From: Levilactobacillus mulengensis
Lineage (GTDB): Bacteria; Bacillota; Bacilli; Lactobacillales; Lactobacillaceae
DNA length: 51,279 nt
Assembly: GCF_003946045.1 (NCBI RefSeq)
Contig: NZ_RHNW01000018.1
Span: 1-51,279, forward strand
Direction of reading: 5' to 3'
The notes under the pieces are model-generated. The model was not told where the DNA came from, did not search any database, and worked only from the letters and a program-made list of their open reading frames with translations. The translations under genes were made by a program, and so were the position numbers. Numbering within the stretch: position 1 is the first letter of the stretch; every line of letters begins with the position of its first letter. This document shows positions 38,873 to 47,570 of this stretch, in pieces.

Positions 38873-38908
38873 AAAAAAGGCTCGAAACGTTCATCGCGTC
38901 TCGAGCCA
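38873..38908 (-). terminator. Terminator of prfA-prmC-sua5
   Basis: On the minus strand GGCTCGAGACGCGATGAACG pairs through GGCTCGA/TCGAGCC and is followed by TTTTTT, 15 nt after the sua5 stop. Confidence 0.85.
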
Positions 38909-38924
38909 AGTCATTAATCAAAAT

Positions 38925-39941
38925 TTATTTTTCAAAGTGTTGTTGTCCAGCTGACTTGTTCAACCGGTTCATGTAGGCCGCACCTAGCCCTTCAGCCGCG
39001 AAGCCTTGGGCCAAGATGCCGGTCACGGGTGATTCCAAATCATAGTGCCGCAGTCCCGCAAACAAGCGGTGGCTGGCACTAGCCATGTCGGCGCCCAATG
39101 AGAAGGCCTCGGTGTTGGCTGGCAACGTTTCGTTGGCCAACGTGTGGTCGAGCGCCATGACCCCAATCGTGCCGGTCTGTTGTGCGGCCCAGGCTAAAGC
39201 GGCCGGCCAATCGGCTTCGTCATCCACGATGGTGACCTGGGCGTTTGGCGCGTAGTGCTTGTACTTCATCCCTGGCGCCTTGGGAATCTCACCCCTGCCG
39301 ACCTTGTGATGGTTGGATTGCACCGTGCCGATGACGGCTTCCAACTGTTCCTCGGTCACGCCACCCGGCCGCAAAATAGTTGGGATGTCCGTGGACATGT
39401 CCAGCACGGTCGATTCAACCCCAACTTTGGTTGGGCCATCGTCGAGGATGCCGGCAATCTTGCCGTTCAGGTCATGGTAGACGTGCTTAGCTAACGTTGG
39501 ACTGGGCTTGCCTGACGTGTTGGCAGAGGGTCCTACCAACGGCACGCCGGCGGACTTGATCAGGTTTAGTGTGACCTGGTTGGCGGGGTTCCGAAAGGCG
39601 GCCGTATTCAAGCCACCCGTGACGGCCTTGGACAGGGCCCCCGGTTGCAGCTTAAAAATCAGCGTCAGTGGACCGGGCCAAAAGGCCTTGATCAGCGCTT
39701 CAGCCTTATCTGACAGTGGTTCGGCATATTTTTTGACCGTATCTTCACCGGTCACATGCACGATCAGGGGGTTATCACTGGGACGCCCCTTGGCGATGTA
39801 CACCTGCTTAACCGCTGCCTCATTGGTGGCATCGGCGCCTAGGCCATAGACGGTTTCCGTGGGAAAGGCCACTAGTTGCCCTGCCCGAATTGCGGCCGCG
39901 GCCTCATCAATTTCGTTTGGTTGAAAAATCTTTGTTTCCAT
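38925..39941 (-). CDS. L-threonylcarbamoyladenylate synthase (Sua5/YwlC)
   Basis: Makes the threonylcarbamoyl-AMP intermediate of tRNA t6A37. 338 residues: N-terminal YrdC domain (LVAFPTETVYGLGADA, KGRPSDNPLIVHV, FWPGPLTLI, GVPLVGPSANTSGKPSPT), then a linker with SPGM-like APGMKYKHYAP, and the C-terminal Sua5 domain. It is therefore the long Sua5 type, not the short TsaC. It lies 27 nt after prmC in the release-factor operon, as in Bacillus. Confidence 0.95.
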   Translation of the reverse strand: METKIFQPNEIDEAAAAIRAGQLVAFPTETVYGLGADATNEAAVKQVYIAKGRPSDNPLIVHVTGEDTVKKYAEPLSDKAEALIKAFWPGPLTLIFKLQPGALSKAVTGGLNTAAFRNPANQVTLNLIKSAGVPLVGPSANTSGKPSPTLAKHVYHDLNGKIAGILDDGPTKVGVESTVLDMSTDIPTILRPGGVTEEQLEAVIGTVQSNHHKVGRGEIPKAPGMKYKHYAPNAQVTIVDDEADWPAALAWAAQQTGTIGVMALDHTLANETLPANTEAFSLGADMASASHRLFAGLRHYDLESPVTGILAQGFAAEGLGAAYMNRLNKSAGQQHFEK

Positions 39942-39968
39942 ACTGATTTCTACGCTCCCATCCTAAAT

Positions 39969-40808
39969 TCACAATTGCACGCGCACCATCCGGTCGTGAC
40001 CGTTGATGTCCGCCTTAATGGTTACCCTGGCTTGCGGGTAGGCCGCCGCAAAGATTGCTTTGACGGCTGGCCCCTGTTGATAGCCAATTTCAGCGAAGAA
40101 CTGGCCGTGGGGCACTAGAAAATCCCCAATGCTAGCCGCAAATCGCCGGTAAAAGGCCAAACCGTGGTCCGCCGCAAATAATGCCCCTTGGGGTTCAAAG
40201 CGTTTCACGGATTCATCCATCTCTGGTAATTCCGTGTGGTCGATGTAGGGCGGGTTTGACACGATGACGTCAAACCGTTGCCCACTGACTGGCGCCAACA
40301 GGTCGCCCACCGCAAACGTTACGGGGGCCGCCAGCGCTTGTGCATTGGCCCGGGCGACGTCGACCGCCGCGGCGGAAATGTCCGTCGCCGTCACGGTCCA
40401 GTCGGGCTGCTCGGCCTTTAGTGACACCGCAATGGCGCCGCTTCCCGTACCCACATCTAACAGACTAATGGGTGTCGTCACGGATGCTAAGATCCATTCG
40501 ACCAGCTCCTCCGTCTCCTGGCGGGGAATCAGCGTGGCCGCAGTCACCTGAAACTCTCGGCCAAAGAACGGCGCGTGGCCTAGCACGTACTGGGCCGGCT
40601 CACCCGCACACACACGGTCCACCTGCGCCCGATAAGTCGTCAGAAAGGCTGGGGTGGCCGGTTCACGGTAGTGTTGAACCAGTTCGGTAAAGGACCAGCC
40701 TTGCCCCTCTTGTAGTAAATACTGGGCAACGCTGGTCGCTTGGCCGGCCGCCGCTAACTGTTGCTTGGCAGCCCGTAACGCCATCAAAATGGTGGTCGTT
40801 TTAGCCAT
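39969..40808 (-). CDS. prmC: Peptide chain release factor N5-glutamine methyltransferase
   Basis: Methylates the Gln of the GGQ motif in release factors. 279 residues. N-terminal helical RF-binding domain, then a SAM methyltransferase domain with [15 protein letters not shown] and the catalytic NPPY ([15 protein letters not shown]). It overlaps the end of prfA, its substrate gene, by 8 bp, so translation is coupled. Confidence 0.96.
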   Translation of the reverse strand: MAKTTTILMALRAAKQQLAAAGQATSVAQYLLQEGQGWSFTELVQHYREPATPAFLTTYRAQVDRVCAGEPAQYVLGHAPFFGREFQVTAATLIPRQETEELVEWILASVTTPISLLDVGTGSGAIAVSLKAEQPDWTVTATDISAAAVDVARANAQALAAPVTFAVGDLLAPVSGQRFDVIVSNPPYIDHTELPEMDESVKRFEPQGALFAADHGLAFYRRFAASIGDFLVPHGQFFAEIGYQQGPAVKAIFAAAYPQARVTIKADINGHDRMVRVQL

Positions 40809-41886
40809 TATTCTTTAAGTTTTCAAGCTTGGCAGCCTGATCGGACAGAATCAAGGCATCAATGATGTCGTCCAATTCCCCGTTCATCACGCGGTCTAAC
40901 TTGTTTAACGTCAAGCCGATACGGTGATCAGTTACCCGGTTTTGCGGGTAGTTGTAGGTCCGGATACGTTCAGAACGATCCCCGGTCCCCACGGCTGACT
41001 TCCGTTCGGCGTTGTAGGCGTCTTCTTCTTGCGTCTTGTAGTAATCGTAGACCCGGGCCCGTAAGATGGTCATGGCCTTGGCCCGGTTTTGTTGCTGTGA
41101 CCGTTCGTCTTGCATGGCAACCACGATACCGGTTGGCAAGTGGGTCATCCGCACGGCGGAAGAAGTCTTGTTAATATGTTGGCCACCGGCACCAGATGAC
41201 CGGTACACGTCGGTCCGAATATCCTTCGGGTCAATATCGATGTCCACGTCTTCTTCTTCAGGCATAACCCCAACCGTAGCGGTACTGGTGTGAACCCGGC
41301 CAGCGGATTCCGTGGCGGGTACCCGTTGAACTCGGTGCGCACCGTTTTCATACTTCAGTTTGGAGTAAACCTTATCACCGGTGATCATCAACACGATTTC
41401 TTTGAACCCACCAACTTCGGTGGCGTTCTCATCAACGATTTCAATCTTCCAGCCCTGGCGTTCGGCGTACTTGGAGTACATGCTGAAAAGGTCCGCGGCA
41501 AATAAACTGGCTTCGTCCCCACCAGCGGCCCCATGGATTTCCATGATGATGTTTTTGTCATCGTTAGGGTCCTTAGGCAACAGTAAGACTTTGATGTCGT
41601 CTTCCAGCTGTTCCTTTTGCGTGGTCAGGTCCTTCAATTCATCCTTGACCATGGCATCCATGTCGTCGTCGAGCTTTTCGCGTAACATTTCATCGTCATC
41701 GGCGATTTGTTGGGTCACGTCTTGGTATTGGTGGTACTTGTCCACCGTCTCCCGCAGTTCCCCTTCTTCTTTGGAAAGCTTCATAAATTTTTGCGTATCG
41801 GCAATGACTTCCGGGTCACTGATCAATTCGTTCAGCTCGTCGTAGCGGTCGGCCACGGCTTGGAGCTTGTCAAACATTTCATCCAT
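40801..41886 (-). CDS. prfA: Peptide chain release factor 1
   Basis: Recognises UAA and UAG. 361 residues. The stop-codon motif PAT is present ([14 protein letters not shown]), and GGQ lies in [16 protein letters not shown]. These identify RF1 rather than RF2. First gene of the prfA-prmC-sua5 operon. ATG behind a GAGG-type site. Confidence 0.98.
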   Translation of the reverse strand: MDEMFDKLQAVADRYDELNELISDPEVIADTQKFMKLSKEEGELRETVDKYHQYQDVTQQIADDDEMLREKLDDDMDAMVKDELKDLTTQKEQLEDDIKVLLLPKDPNDDKNIIMEIHGAAGGDEASLFAADLFSMYSKYAERQGWKIEIVDENATEVGGFKEIVLMITGDKVYSKLKYENGAHRVQRVPATESAGRVHTSTATVGVMPEEEDVDIDIDPKDIRTDVYRSSGAGGQHINKTSSAVRMTHLPTGIVVAMQDERSQQQNRAKAMTILRARVYDYYKTQEEDAYNAERKSAVGTGDRSERIRTYNYPQNRVTDHRIGLTLNKLDRVMNGELDDIIDALILSDQAAKLENLKNNG

Positions 41887-42100
41887 TCGATATTAACCTC
41901 GTTTCAAATTAGCGTGCGCGTTTAATTGGTGCTACTGAGCTGTTCAACACGGAAAGTAGTTGTTGCCTTACCTATATCATGCGTAACACACTTCAGCCAA
42001 CACCATTTCGTTTTAAATTAGTTACCGGTCACATCTCGACCAGAACTTACAGTGTACCATAGGTAGCGGCCACTGTAACGGGTTAGTGCCGACCCGGTCG

Positions 42101-42697
42101 CTACTTTGGCCGAGACTTCCCAATCTGATCCAACGGCGGATTAAAGTAGTGGCGCCGGCAAACGGGGTAATAGGCCTCGTTGCCGCCAATCTGGACCTGT
42201 TCGCCCTCGTAGACCGGTTTGTTGTCGTGGAACCGCAAGTTCATGATGGCCTTCTTGGTACAGAACCAGCAGATGGTCTTCATTTCCTCAATCTTGTCCG
42301 CGTACAGCAAGAGGTACTTAGAACCCTCAAACAGTTCGTTGCGGAAATCATTTTTCAGTCCAAACGTCATCACGGGAATGTGCAGCTCGTCAACGACCTT
42401 GGCCAATTGGAACACGTGGTCCTTGGTCATGAACTGGGCCTCGTCAATCAGCACGCAGTCCGCCTGGGCATCCAGCCGTTGAATCTCGTCATACAGGTTC
42501 ATGTCCTTGTAAATTGGGTGCGCCGTGCGCTTGAGCCCAATGCGGCTAGCAACTTGGCCCACCCCGTCACGCGTGTCCAAACCACTGGTCATAATGATGA
42601 CCCGCTTGCCTTGTTCCTCATAGTTATGGGCGACCTTTAAGATTTCAATGGTCTTCCCGCTATTCATTGCGCCGTACCGAAAAAATAGCTGCGCCAC
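42101..42697 (-). CDS. tdk: Thymidine kinase
   Basis: Salvage enzyme, type II (TK1-like). With the GTG start it has 198 residues. The open frame extends 53 codons upstream into the intergenic region, but the GTG has AAGGTGGGAG before it and [16 protein letters not shown] is the family start. P-loop GAMNSGKT is near 9-16, Walker B VLIDEAQF, and the zinc Cys set includes CWFC and VCRRHY. It precedes prfA on the same strand, as often in Firmicutes. Confidence 0.96.
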   Translation of the reverse strand: MAQLFFRYGAMNSGKTIEILKVAHNYEEQGKRVIIMTSGLDTRDGVGQVASRIGLKRTAHPIYKDMNLYDEIQRLDAQADCVLIDEAQFMTKDHVFQLAKVVDELHIPVMTFGLKNDFRNELFEGSKYLLLYADKIEEMKTICWFCTKKAIMNLRFHDNKPVYEGEQVQIGGNEAYYPVCRRHYFNPPLDQIGKSRPK

Positions 42698-42768
42698 GTT
42701 ACTCCCACCTTTTTGACAGTTTCTATCTATTATAGCCGATTCCCGTAGAAAATTAAACAGTCGTTGTT

Positions 42769-42953
42769 GTCGCCTCCGGGATGATGAAAATGGGACCGGA
42801 ACGCGGTGGGCGGACACCCAGAGCCAAAGAGCGGTCTCTGGGATGCTTTGAGCCAAAGCCCACGTCTCAAAGACACCAATCCCCTAACCGGTAAAGCCCA
42901 CCGCTAAGGGGATTCCCACGGCTGGGCCCATTTCCATCATCCCTCCGGCTAAC
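42769..42953 (-). repeat. A-family structured repeat, copy A8 (reverse orientation)
   Basis: On the minus strand the outer stem GGGATGATGGAAATGGG/CCCATTTTCATCATCCC has one G-T pair, and the inner stem is GTGGG/CCCAC. Arms start at AATCCCCTTAGCGGT/ACCGGTTAGGGGATT, CTTTGAG/CTCAAAG and a CCCAGAG/CTCTGGG type third arm. It lies 70 bp upstream of tdk and is the only complete A copy in reverse orientation. Confidence 0.85.
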
Positions 42954-43000
42954 GCTAGTTTATTTTCTAGGGGACGTTCCAACCTTTTGTCGTTTACCGT

Positions 43001-43178
43001 TCCCGGCGACGGATTCAAAGCGCCCTGCTGTGGGGCCGGTTCCAGCCTGTGAAGCGGTCTTCCAGCTCGACTTTGAGCCCCCAGACCGGTCTCAAAGGTC
43101 GTCCCGTGGTCTAGGTTGGGAAAGCCCCCCAACCAAGACCACCGACACAGCTGTCCGCTTTGATCCGCCTCTGGTCAC
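43001..43178 (-). repeat. B-family structured repeat, copy B3 (reverse orientation)
   Basis: On the minus strand it runs GTGACCAGAGGCGG to GTCGCCGGG. Outer stem: 43005-43022 with 43156-43169 (cggattcaaagcg/cgctttgatccg, one bulge). Inner stem CTGTG/CACAG. First arm GGTCTTGGTTGGG/CCCAACCTAGACC, second arm CTTTGAG/CTCAAAG. Confidence 0.85.
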
Positions 43179-43366
43179 TAAGACTGACCACGAATTAAAC
43201 TATCCGCTCGGGGCGACACGCTGTTTAAATTTACGTCGCAAATTTGCGTAAGGTTACTCCCTCACATTCTAGTGTCACACGCAAAGTCATACCAGAATGT
43301 GACTAGCGCAACTAACACTGGGGTTGACCGCTTCCCCACTAACTTAGCAGTCGACCCGCAACCTAG

Positions 43367-43550
43367 AGCCAGAGGAAGCCAGGGCGGAGACGGCTGTGTC
43401 GATTCTGTTTGTCGGCGTTTCTTGCCGGCTTACAGAATGGGACAACCTTTGAGACCTGCGCTTCTCAGCAGGGCTTAAAGTTGAGGTGGGAGCCCGCCCT
43501 TCGGCGGAAACCGGCCCCACAGCAGGCGGAGCCCTGGAAGCCGCAGGTGG
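43367..43550 (+). repeat. B-family structured repeat, copy B4
   Basis: Outer stem ccagggc/gccctgg (43379-43385 and 43531-43537) and inner stem gctgtg/cacagc. First arm attctgt.../...acagaat with nested GTCGGC/GCCGGC. Second arm based on CTTTGAG/CTTAAAG, and third region GGTGGGAGCCCGCCCTTCGG. Together with A8 and B3 it fills most of the tdk-murT gap. Confidence 0.8.
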
Positions 43551-43664
43551 CAACTCATCCGCAATCCCAATCACTAAGCCAGCAGAAAACAGAGCGCCAA
43601 AACCCCAGTGTTCCTTGCGTTTTGGGAAAGATGGGGCGTTGGACTCCCCTAAACGCCTAAAAAA

Positions 43665-43673
43665 TGCTAAAAT
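43665..43673 (+). promoter_or_regulatory. murT-gatD promoter (extended -10)
   Basis: TGC-TAAAAT (TAAAAT at 43668-43673) lies about 65 nt before murT; no clear -35. Confidence 0.45.
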
Positions 43674-43737
43674 TAAGGCTTGAATATTCAGGAAACCGAC
43701 ATTAAAAAAATCTTGTCGCGATTAAGGAGCGAATTGC

Positions 43738-45087
43738 ATGTCATTCAGAAGCGGCGTTGCCACCTTCGCGGGGAAATCCTCTTACTGGTTTCTCCACACG
43801 TTTCTACACGGGGGAAGTTCCCTCCCCGGTAAAATTACGTTAAAGCTCGACCCCAACATTTTACGAACGTTAGGGGCCAAGTATGACGTCATTGTCATCA
43901 CGGGAACCAACGGGAAGACCTTAACGACGGCGTTGACCGTCTCCGTTTTGCACGAAAAATATCCCGCTATCCTGACGAACCCCACCGGGTCCAACATGGA
44001 ACAAGGAATCGTCACGACCTTCTTAAACGCCAAGAACCCCAAGACTGGCCGGCCCTTAGCCGTGCTGGAAGTTGACGAGGCGAACGTCATCAAGGTCACA
44101 CAATATATTGAGCCTAAAGCCTTTGTCTTCACCAATATTTTCCGGGACCAAATGGACCGCTACGGTGAAATTTACACCACCTACCAAAAGATTTTGGATG
44201 GGGTGGCACTGGCACCGAATGCCACGATTATTGCCAACGGCGATTCCCCCATTTTTCATTCCAAGGAATTACCGAACCCGATTGAATATTACGGTTTCGA
44301 TGACCAGCCCGACACGGACATGAAGGCTAAGCCCAACACGGATGGCGTGCTGTGCCCCAACTGTGAGCACATCTTGCACTACCATTCCCTGACCTACAGT
44401 AACCAAGGCAAGTATTTCTGCCCGAACTGTGGGTTCTCCCGGCCAGAGCTGACCTACCGCCTGACCAAGTTGGGGGAGCAAACGCCGACCTCATCTAAAT
44501 TTGAAATCGACGGTCACCCCTTCAAGATTCAAGTCGGTGGGACCTATAACATCTACAACGCGCTGGCTGCCTATGCTGTGGGCCGCTTCATGGGCGTTAC
44601 CCCCATTCAAATCAGCAACGCGTTCAACGCTAACCAACAGGTCTTCGGCCGCCAAGAAGTCATCGACGTCGATGGCAAACGGGTCACGATTATTCTGGTC
44701 AAGAACCCCGTTGGGCTGGACCAAGTGCTCCACATGATTGGCACCGACACCCACCCATTCTCACTGGTGGGCCTGCTAAACGCCAACTACGCCGATGGCA
44801 TCGACACCAGTTGGATCTGGGATGGCGACTTTGAACAGCTCGCCGACCGCGACATTCCGACGGTGATTACCGGTGGTGAGCGCTACAAGGACATCACGTT
44901 CCGCCTGAAGGTCGCGGGGATTCCCGACGACCGGCACATCGTGGAGCCAAATTTGGAAAAGGTGGTTGAGGAGATCAAGAAGGTCTCGACCGACCGCGTC
45001 TACGTGCTGGCAACCTACACCGCCATGCTGCAAATGCGCAAGATTTTGGCCGATAAAGGCTACGTCAAGGAGGGACTCGGACTATGA
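43738..45087 (+). CDS. murT: Lipid II isoglutaminyl synthase, ligase subunit MurT
   Basis: With GatD it amidates the D-Glu of lipid II, needed for efficient cross-linking. 449 residues with a Mur-ligase fold. P-loop VIVITGTNGKTLTTALT is near residues 50-66, and EVDEANV follows. The MurT-specific zinc ribbon shows two CPNC pairs (CPNCEHILHYH and FCPNCGFSRPE, about 202-235), and a C-terminal DUF1727-type domain is present. ATG behind AAGGAG. The stop overlaps the gatD start by 4 bp. Confidence 0.96.
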   Translation: MSFRSGVATFAGKSSYWFLHTFLHGGSSLPGKITLKLDPNILRTLGAKYDVIVITGTNGKTLTTALTVSVLHEKYPAILTNPTGSNMEQGIVTTFLNAKNPKTGRPLAVLEVDEANVIKVTQYIEPKAFVFTNIFRDQMDRYGEIYTTYQKILDGVALAPNATIIANGDSPIFHSKELPNPIEYYGFDDQPDTDMKAKPNTDGVLCPNCEHILHYHSLTYSNQGKYFCPNCGFSRPELTYRLTKLGEQTPTSSKFEIDGHPFKIQVGGTYNIYNALAAYAVGRFMGVTPIQISNAFNANQQVFGRQEVIDVDGKRVTIILVKNPVGLDQVLHMIGTDTHPFSLVGLLNANYADGIDTSWIWDGDFEQLADRDIPTVITGGERYKDITFRLKVAGIPDDRHIVEPNLEKVVEEIKKVSTDRVYVLATYTAMLQMRKILADKGYVKEGLGL

Positions 45088-45788
45088 GCTACGAACTAAA
45101 CGTCGCCCACCTGTACGGCGACCTGATGAACACTTACGGTGACGTCGGGAATATTCTGGCGTTGAACTACTATGCCAAACAAATGGACGTTAGCTTAAAC
45201 GTTAAGGTCGTTAGTTTGGAAGAAGATTTCAAATCAGCCGATTACGACCTCGCCTTCTTCGGCGGTGGCCAAGACTTTGAGCAGACCATCGTTTCGCAAG
45301 ATATCCAAACGAAAAAGGCTGAGCTGACGAAATTTATCGAATCAGACGGTCCCCTGTTGGCCATCTGTGGCGGGTTCCAACTGCTCGGCCACTACTACAT
45401 CGGGGCTGACGGCGAAAAGCTGCCCGGTATCGGGGCGCTGGACCACTACACGTTGGCTCAGGACCACAACCGCTTCATCGGCAACATCGTCATCAAGAAC
45501 CAGGAAACTGGCGAGACCTACCACGGTTTTGAAAACCACCAAGGGTTAACCTACCTGGGAAAGGACGAACGCCCACTGGGCAACGTCGTCTCCGGTAAGG
45601 GTAATAACGGTGAGGACGGCACGGAAGGCGCGATTTACAAGAACGTTTATTGCTCCTACTTCCACGGCCCGATTCTGACCCGGAACGGTGACATCGCTAA
45701 ACACCTGCTGGTCGCAGCGCTGCACCGGAAATATCCGGACGCTGACTTCAGCCAACAGGAAGCCTTACCCATTCCCGCAACTTTCTAA
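45084..45788 (+). CDS. gatD: Lipid II isoglutaminyl synthase, glutamine amidotransferase subunit GatD
   Basis: Class I glutaminase that feeds ammonia to MurT. 234 residues. Catalytic Cys in LLAICGGFQLLGHYY (about residue 94) and catalytic His in SYFHGPILTRN. N-terminal HLYGDLMNTYGDVGNI is typical of the cobyric-synthase-like GatD type. Translationally coupled to murT (ATG overlaps the murT stop). A strong terminator follows. Confidence 0.96.
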   Translation: MSYELNVAHLYGDLMNTYGDVGNILALNYYAKQMDVSLNVKVVSLEEDFKSADYDLAFFGGGQDFEQTIVSQDIQTKKAELTKFIESDGPLLAICGGFQLLGHYYIGADGEKLPGIGALDHYTLAQDHNRFIGNIVIKNQETGETYHGFENHQGLTYLGKDERPLGNVVSGKGNNGEDGTEGAIYKNVYCSYFHGPILTRNGDIAKHLLVAALHRKYPDADFSQQEALPIPATF

Positions 45789-45796
45789 CTGACTAA

Positions 45797-45846
45797 ATAA
45801 AGCGTGCCACTGACATCTAATGCGGATGTTAGTGGCACGCTATTTT
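45797..45846. terminator. Bidirectional terminator between gatD and the serine hydrolase gene
   Basis: A 17-bp nearly perfect stem AGCGTGCCACTGACATC/GATGTTAGTGGCACGCT is flanked by A/T tracts on both sides, between convergent genes. Confidence 0.88.
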
Positions 45847-45864
45847 CTTCGAAAAAAATTCACG

Positions 45865-46905
45865 CTAATGACTAAAATCGTGGGCGACGTAGCGGCTCTT
45901 CTCCGCCAAATACGTGCCAATCACGGCGTTGCGTTGATCCAAGTACGGTTCGTTTGGCGCCACCGGATGGACCCGATTCGTCAGGAAAACCATCGCCTGT
46001 TTGGCGGCCTGGTCGATGACCAAGTACGTCCCCGTGAAGCCCGAGTGCCAAATCACGCGGTGCGGTGTCGGGCACTGCGTTACGGTCAGTGCCCAGCCCA
46101 AGGAGCGGCCGGCATGACCGTTGGGTGTCAGGTCATGGGCTAAATGGTTAACCAGTAGTGGTGGCAAGACCGCCGCTACTTTTTCCGGCTGAAAATAGGC
46201 CTGACAGAACCGGGCCAAATCATCCACCGTACTGAATAACCCGGCCGACCCACACCGCCGCTGTAGCACGTAACCCTTGGGGTCGTGAACCTCGCCGCGC
46301 ACGAGTCCCCGCCCCACCGTTTGGGCCGTGGGAATGCAGGCCAGCGGATTCGCCGGCGTAAACGTACTGTGGACCATGCCTAAGGGCGTCAACACGCGGC
46401 GTTGCGCGACCACTTGGATTGGGTCCCCGAGAATTTTTTCAACGATCCAGCCCAGGAAAATGTAGTTGACGTCGGCGTATACCATTTTCCGGTCAAAAGT
46501 TGGACCGACGTGCAACCCCAACAATCCGGCCGTTAGCTCAGGCGCGGCTAATTGATTTCGGTTGGGAATATAACCGGTGATGCCCGAGGTGTGCGTCAAC
46601 AGGTGTTGAATCGTGACCCGCGTGTCCGGCCACTCGGGGAGATAGTCGCTGACCCGGTCTGCCAAACGCAGCCGGCCCTCCGCCAACAGTTGTAAAACTA
46701 CGCTCAGGGTGCCGACCACTTTGGTCAACGAAGCCACGTCGTACAGCATGCCCGGCCGCAGGGGCTCGGGAGCGGGTACCAGCGCGGCTTGCCCGTACTG
46801 CCCCGTTTCCACCCGGTCGCCGTCAATCAGCGCAAAGCTGACCCCCGGCACCACTTTCTCCTGAACCAGCCGCTGCAGGGCCGCCTTCGTTTGCGTATAC
46901 GTCAT
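45865..46905 (-). CDS. Serine hydrolase of the beta-lactamase/PBP4* family
   Basis: 346 residues in the class C beta-lactamase/esterase fold. Ser-x-x-Lys motif VASLTKVVGT (about 65-74), Tyr motif VYADVNYIFLG and C-terminal HSGFTGT (in place of KTG). No signal peptide is apparent after the chosen start, so it may act inside the cell or as an esterase; substrate unknown. The frame runs 46 codons upstream, but the ATG at 46905 has AGAGAGGTG and gives the usual N-terminus. Confidence 0.87.
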   Translation of the reverse strand: MTYTQTKAALQRLVQEKVVPGVSFALIDGDRVETGQYGQAALVPAPEPLRPGMLYDVASLTKVVGTLSVVLQLLAEGRLRLADRVSDYLPEWPDTRVTIQHLLTHTSGITGYIPNRNQLAAPELTAGLLGLHVGPTFDRKMVYADVNYIFLGWIVEKILGDPIQVVAQRRVLTPLGMVHSTFTPANPLACIPTAQTVGRGLVRGEVHDPKGYVLQRRCGSAGLFSTVDDLARFCQAYFQPEKVAAVLPPLLVNHLAHDLTPNGHAGRSLGWALTVTQCPTPHRVIWHSGFTGTYLVIDQAAKQAMVFLTNRVHPVAPNEPYLDQRNAVIGTYLAEKSRYVAHDFSH

Positions 46906-47028
46906 GGACCGCACCTCTCTCTTCTCTACTAGCCCCATTGTACCCGTTTGGCTTTCGCCTTGGCAATCCAAGATTCGGTTAAGACTTGCGCTAGCATTGC
47001 ATGAACGCACCCTGTGCCTGCCACAAAA

Positions 47029-47063
47029 TAAAAAGTGCCCCACCCAAAATCAGGCAGAGCACT
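47029..47063 (-). terminator. Duplicated terminator, distal copy
   Basis: On the minus strand GTGCTCTGCC/GGTGGGGCAC is followed by TTTTTATTTT. It is part of the direct repeat 47031-47183 / 47251-47403. Confidence 0.7.
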
Positions 47064-47183
47064 AATAATTTTATTTAGAAATTCCAAACAAACCTAACAC
47101 CCACCGAGCAAGCAGCAAATGAACGCAGCCACTCGGGCTTACGGGTTAAACGTGTGTCAGCCGCAGGGCTGGGAAAACTGGGC
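47031..47183 (+). repeat. Direct repeat, left copy (terminator, flank and truncated A element)
   Basis: About 150 bp recurring at 47251-47403 with roughly nine bases in ten the same (by eye). It includes the terminator hairpin, CCACCGAGCAAGCAGCAAATG and the first bases of an A element (cagccgcagggctgg). In this copy the A element stops at about 47183 and is followed by a B-type start. Confidence 0.85.
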
Positions 47184-47191
47184 CGGTCGTG

Positions 47192-47245
47192 GCAGTGACC
47201 AGAGGCGAGCCAAGGTGCCGGGAACGAATGCAACCAGGTCCCATC
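47192..47245 (+). repeat. B-family repeat, 5' fragment
   Basis: GCAGTGACCAGAGGCGAGCCAAGGTGC matches the 5' end of B elements and then ends. It lies between the truncated A element and the second flank copy, as at 22.7 kb. Confidence 0.7.
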
Positions 47246-47248
47246 CTC

Positions 47249-47281
47249 AAAAAAGTGCCCCACCCAAATTGGGCAGAGCAC
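47249..47281 (-). terminator. Terminator of the ABC exporter operon (proximal copy)
   Basis: On the minus strand GTGCTCTGCCC-AATTTGG-GTGGGGCAC with TTTTTT after it. It is the first terminator met after the ABC operon. Confidence 0.75.
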
Positions 47282-47403
47282 GAATAATTTTATTTAGAAA
47301 TCCAAAACAAGCCTAACACCCACCGAGCAAGCAGCAAATGAACACAACCACTCGGGCTTACGGGTTGAACGTGTGTTAGCCGCAGGGCTGGTGAAAATGG
47401 GCT
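47251..47403 (+). repeat. Direct repeat, right copy (leads into A7)
   Basis: Second copy of 47031-47183, displaced by 220 bp, continuing into a complete A element. Confidence 0.85.
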
Positions 47404-47557
47404 CAGCCGTGGGAGTTGCCTAAGCGGTTTACCGCTTAGGCAACTGCTATCTTTGAGACGTGTTCTTCGGCTCAAAGTAAGTCCGAAGACCGCTTCTCAG
47501 GCTTCGGACGTGCGACCACAGCGTCACGGCCCAGTTTTCACCAGCCCGGAGGCGAAC
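47375..47557 (+). repeat. A-family structured repeat, copy A7
   Basis: Outer stem gggctggtgaaaatgggc/gcccagttttcaccagccc and inner stem gtgg/ccac. Arms are gttgcctaagcggt/accgcttaggcaac, ctttgag/ctcaaag and gtccgaag/cttcggac. It sits 13 bp after the stop of the ABC gene and before its terminator. Confidence 0.9.
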
Positions 47558-47570
47558 TAAACGACAAGCC

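Noticed and set aside
42063..42104. Hairpin at the tdk 3' end as a terminator
   Set aside because: The stem is fair (gtagcg/cgctac) but overlaps the stop region and no T-run follows on the minus strand.
42884..43660. Several open frames of 68-83 codons between tdk and murT
   Set aside because: All lie on A/B repeats, on both strands, with no family-like sequence.
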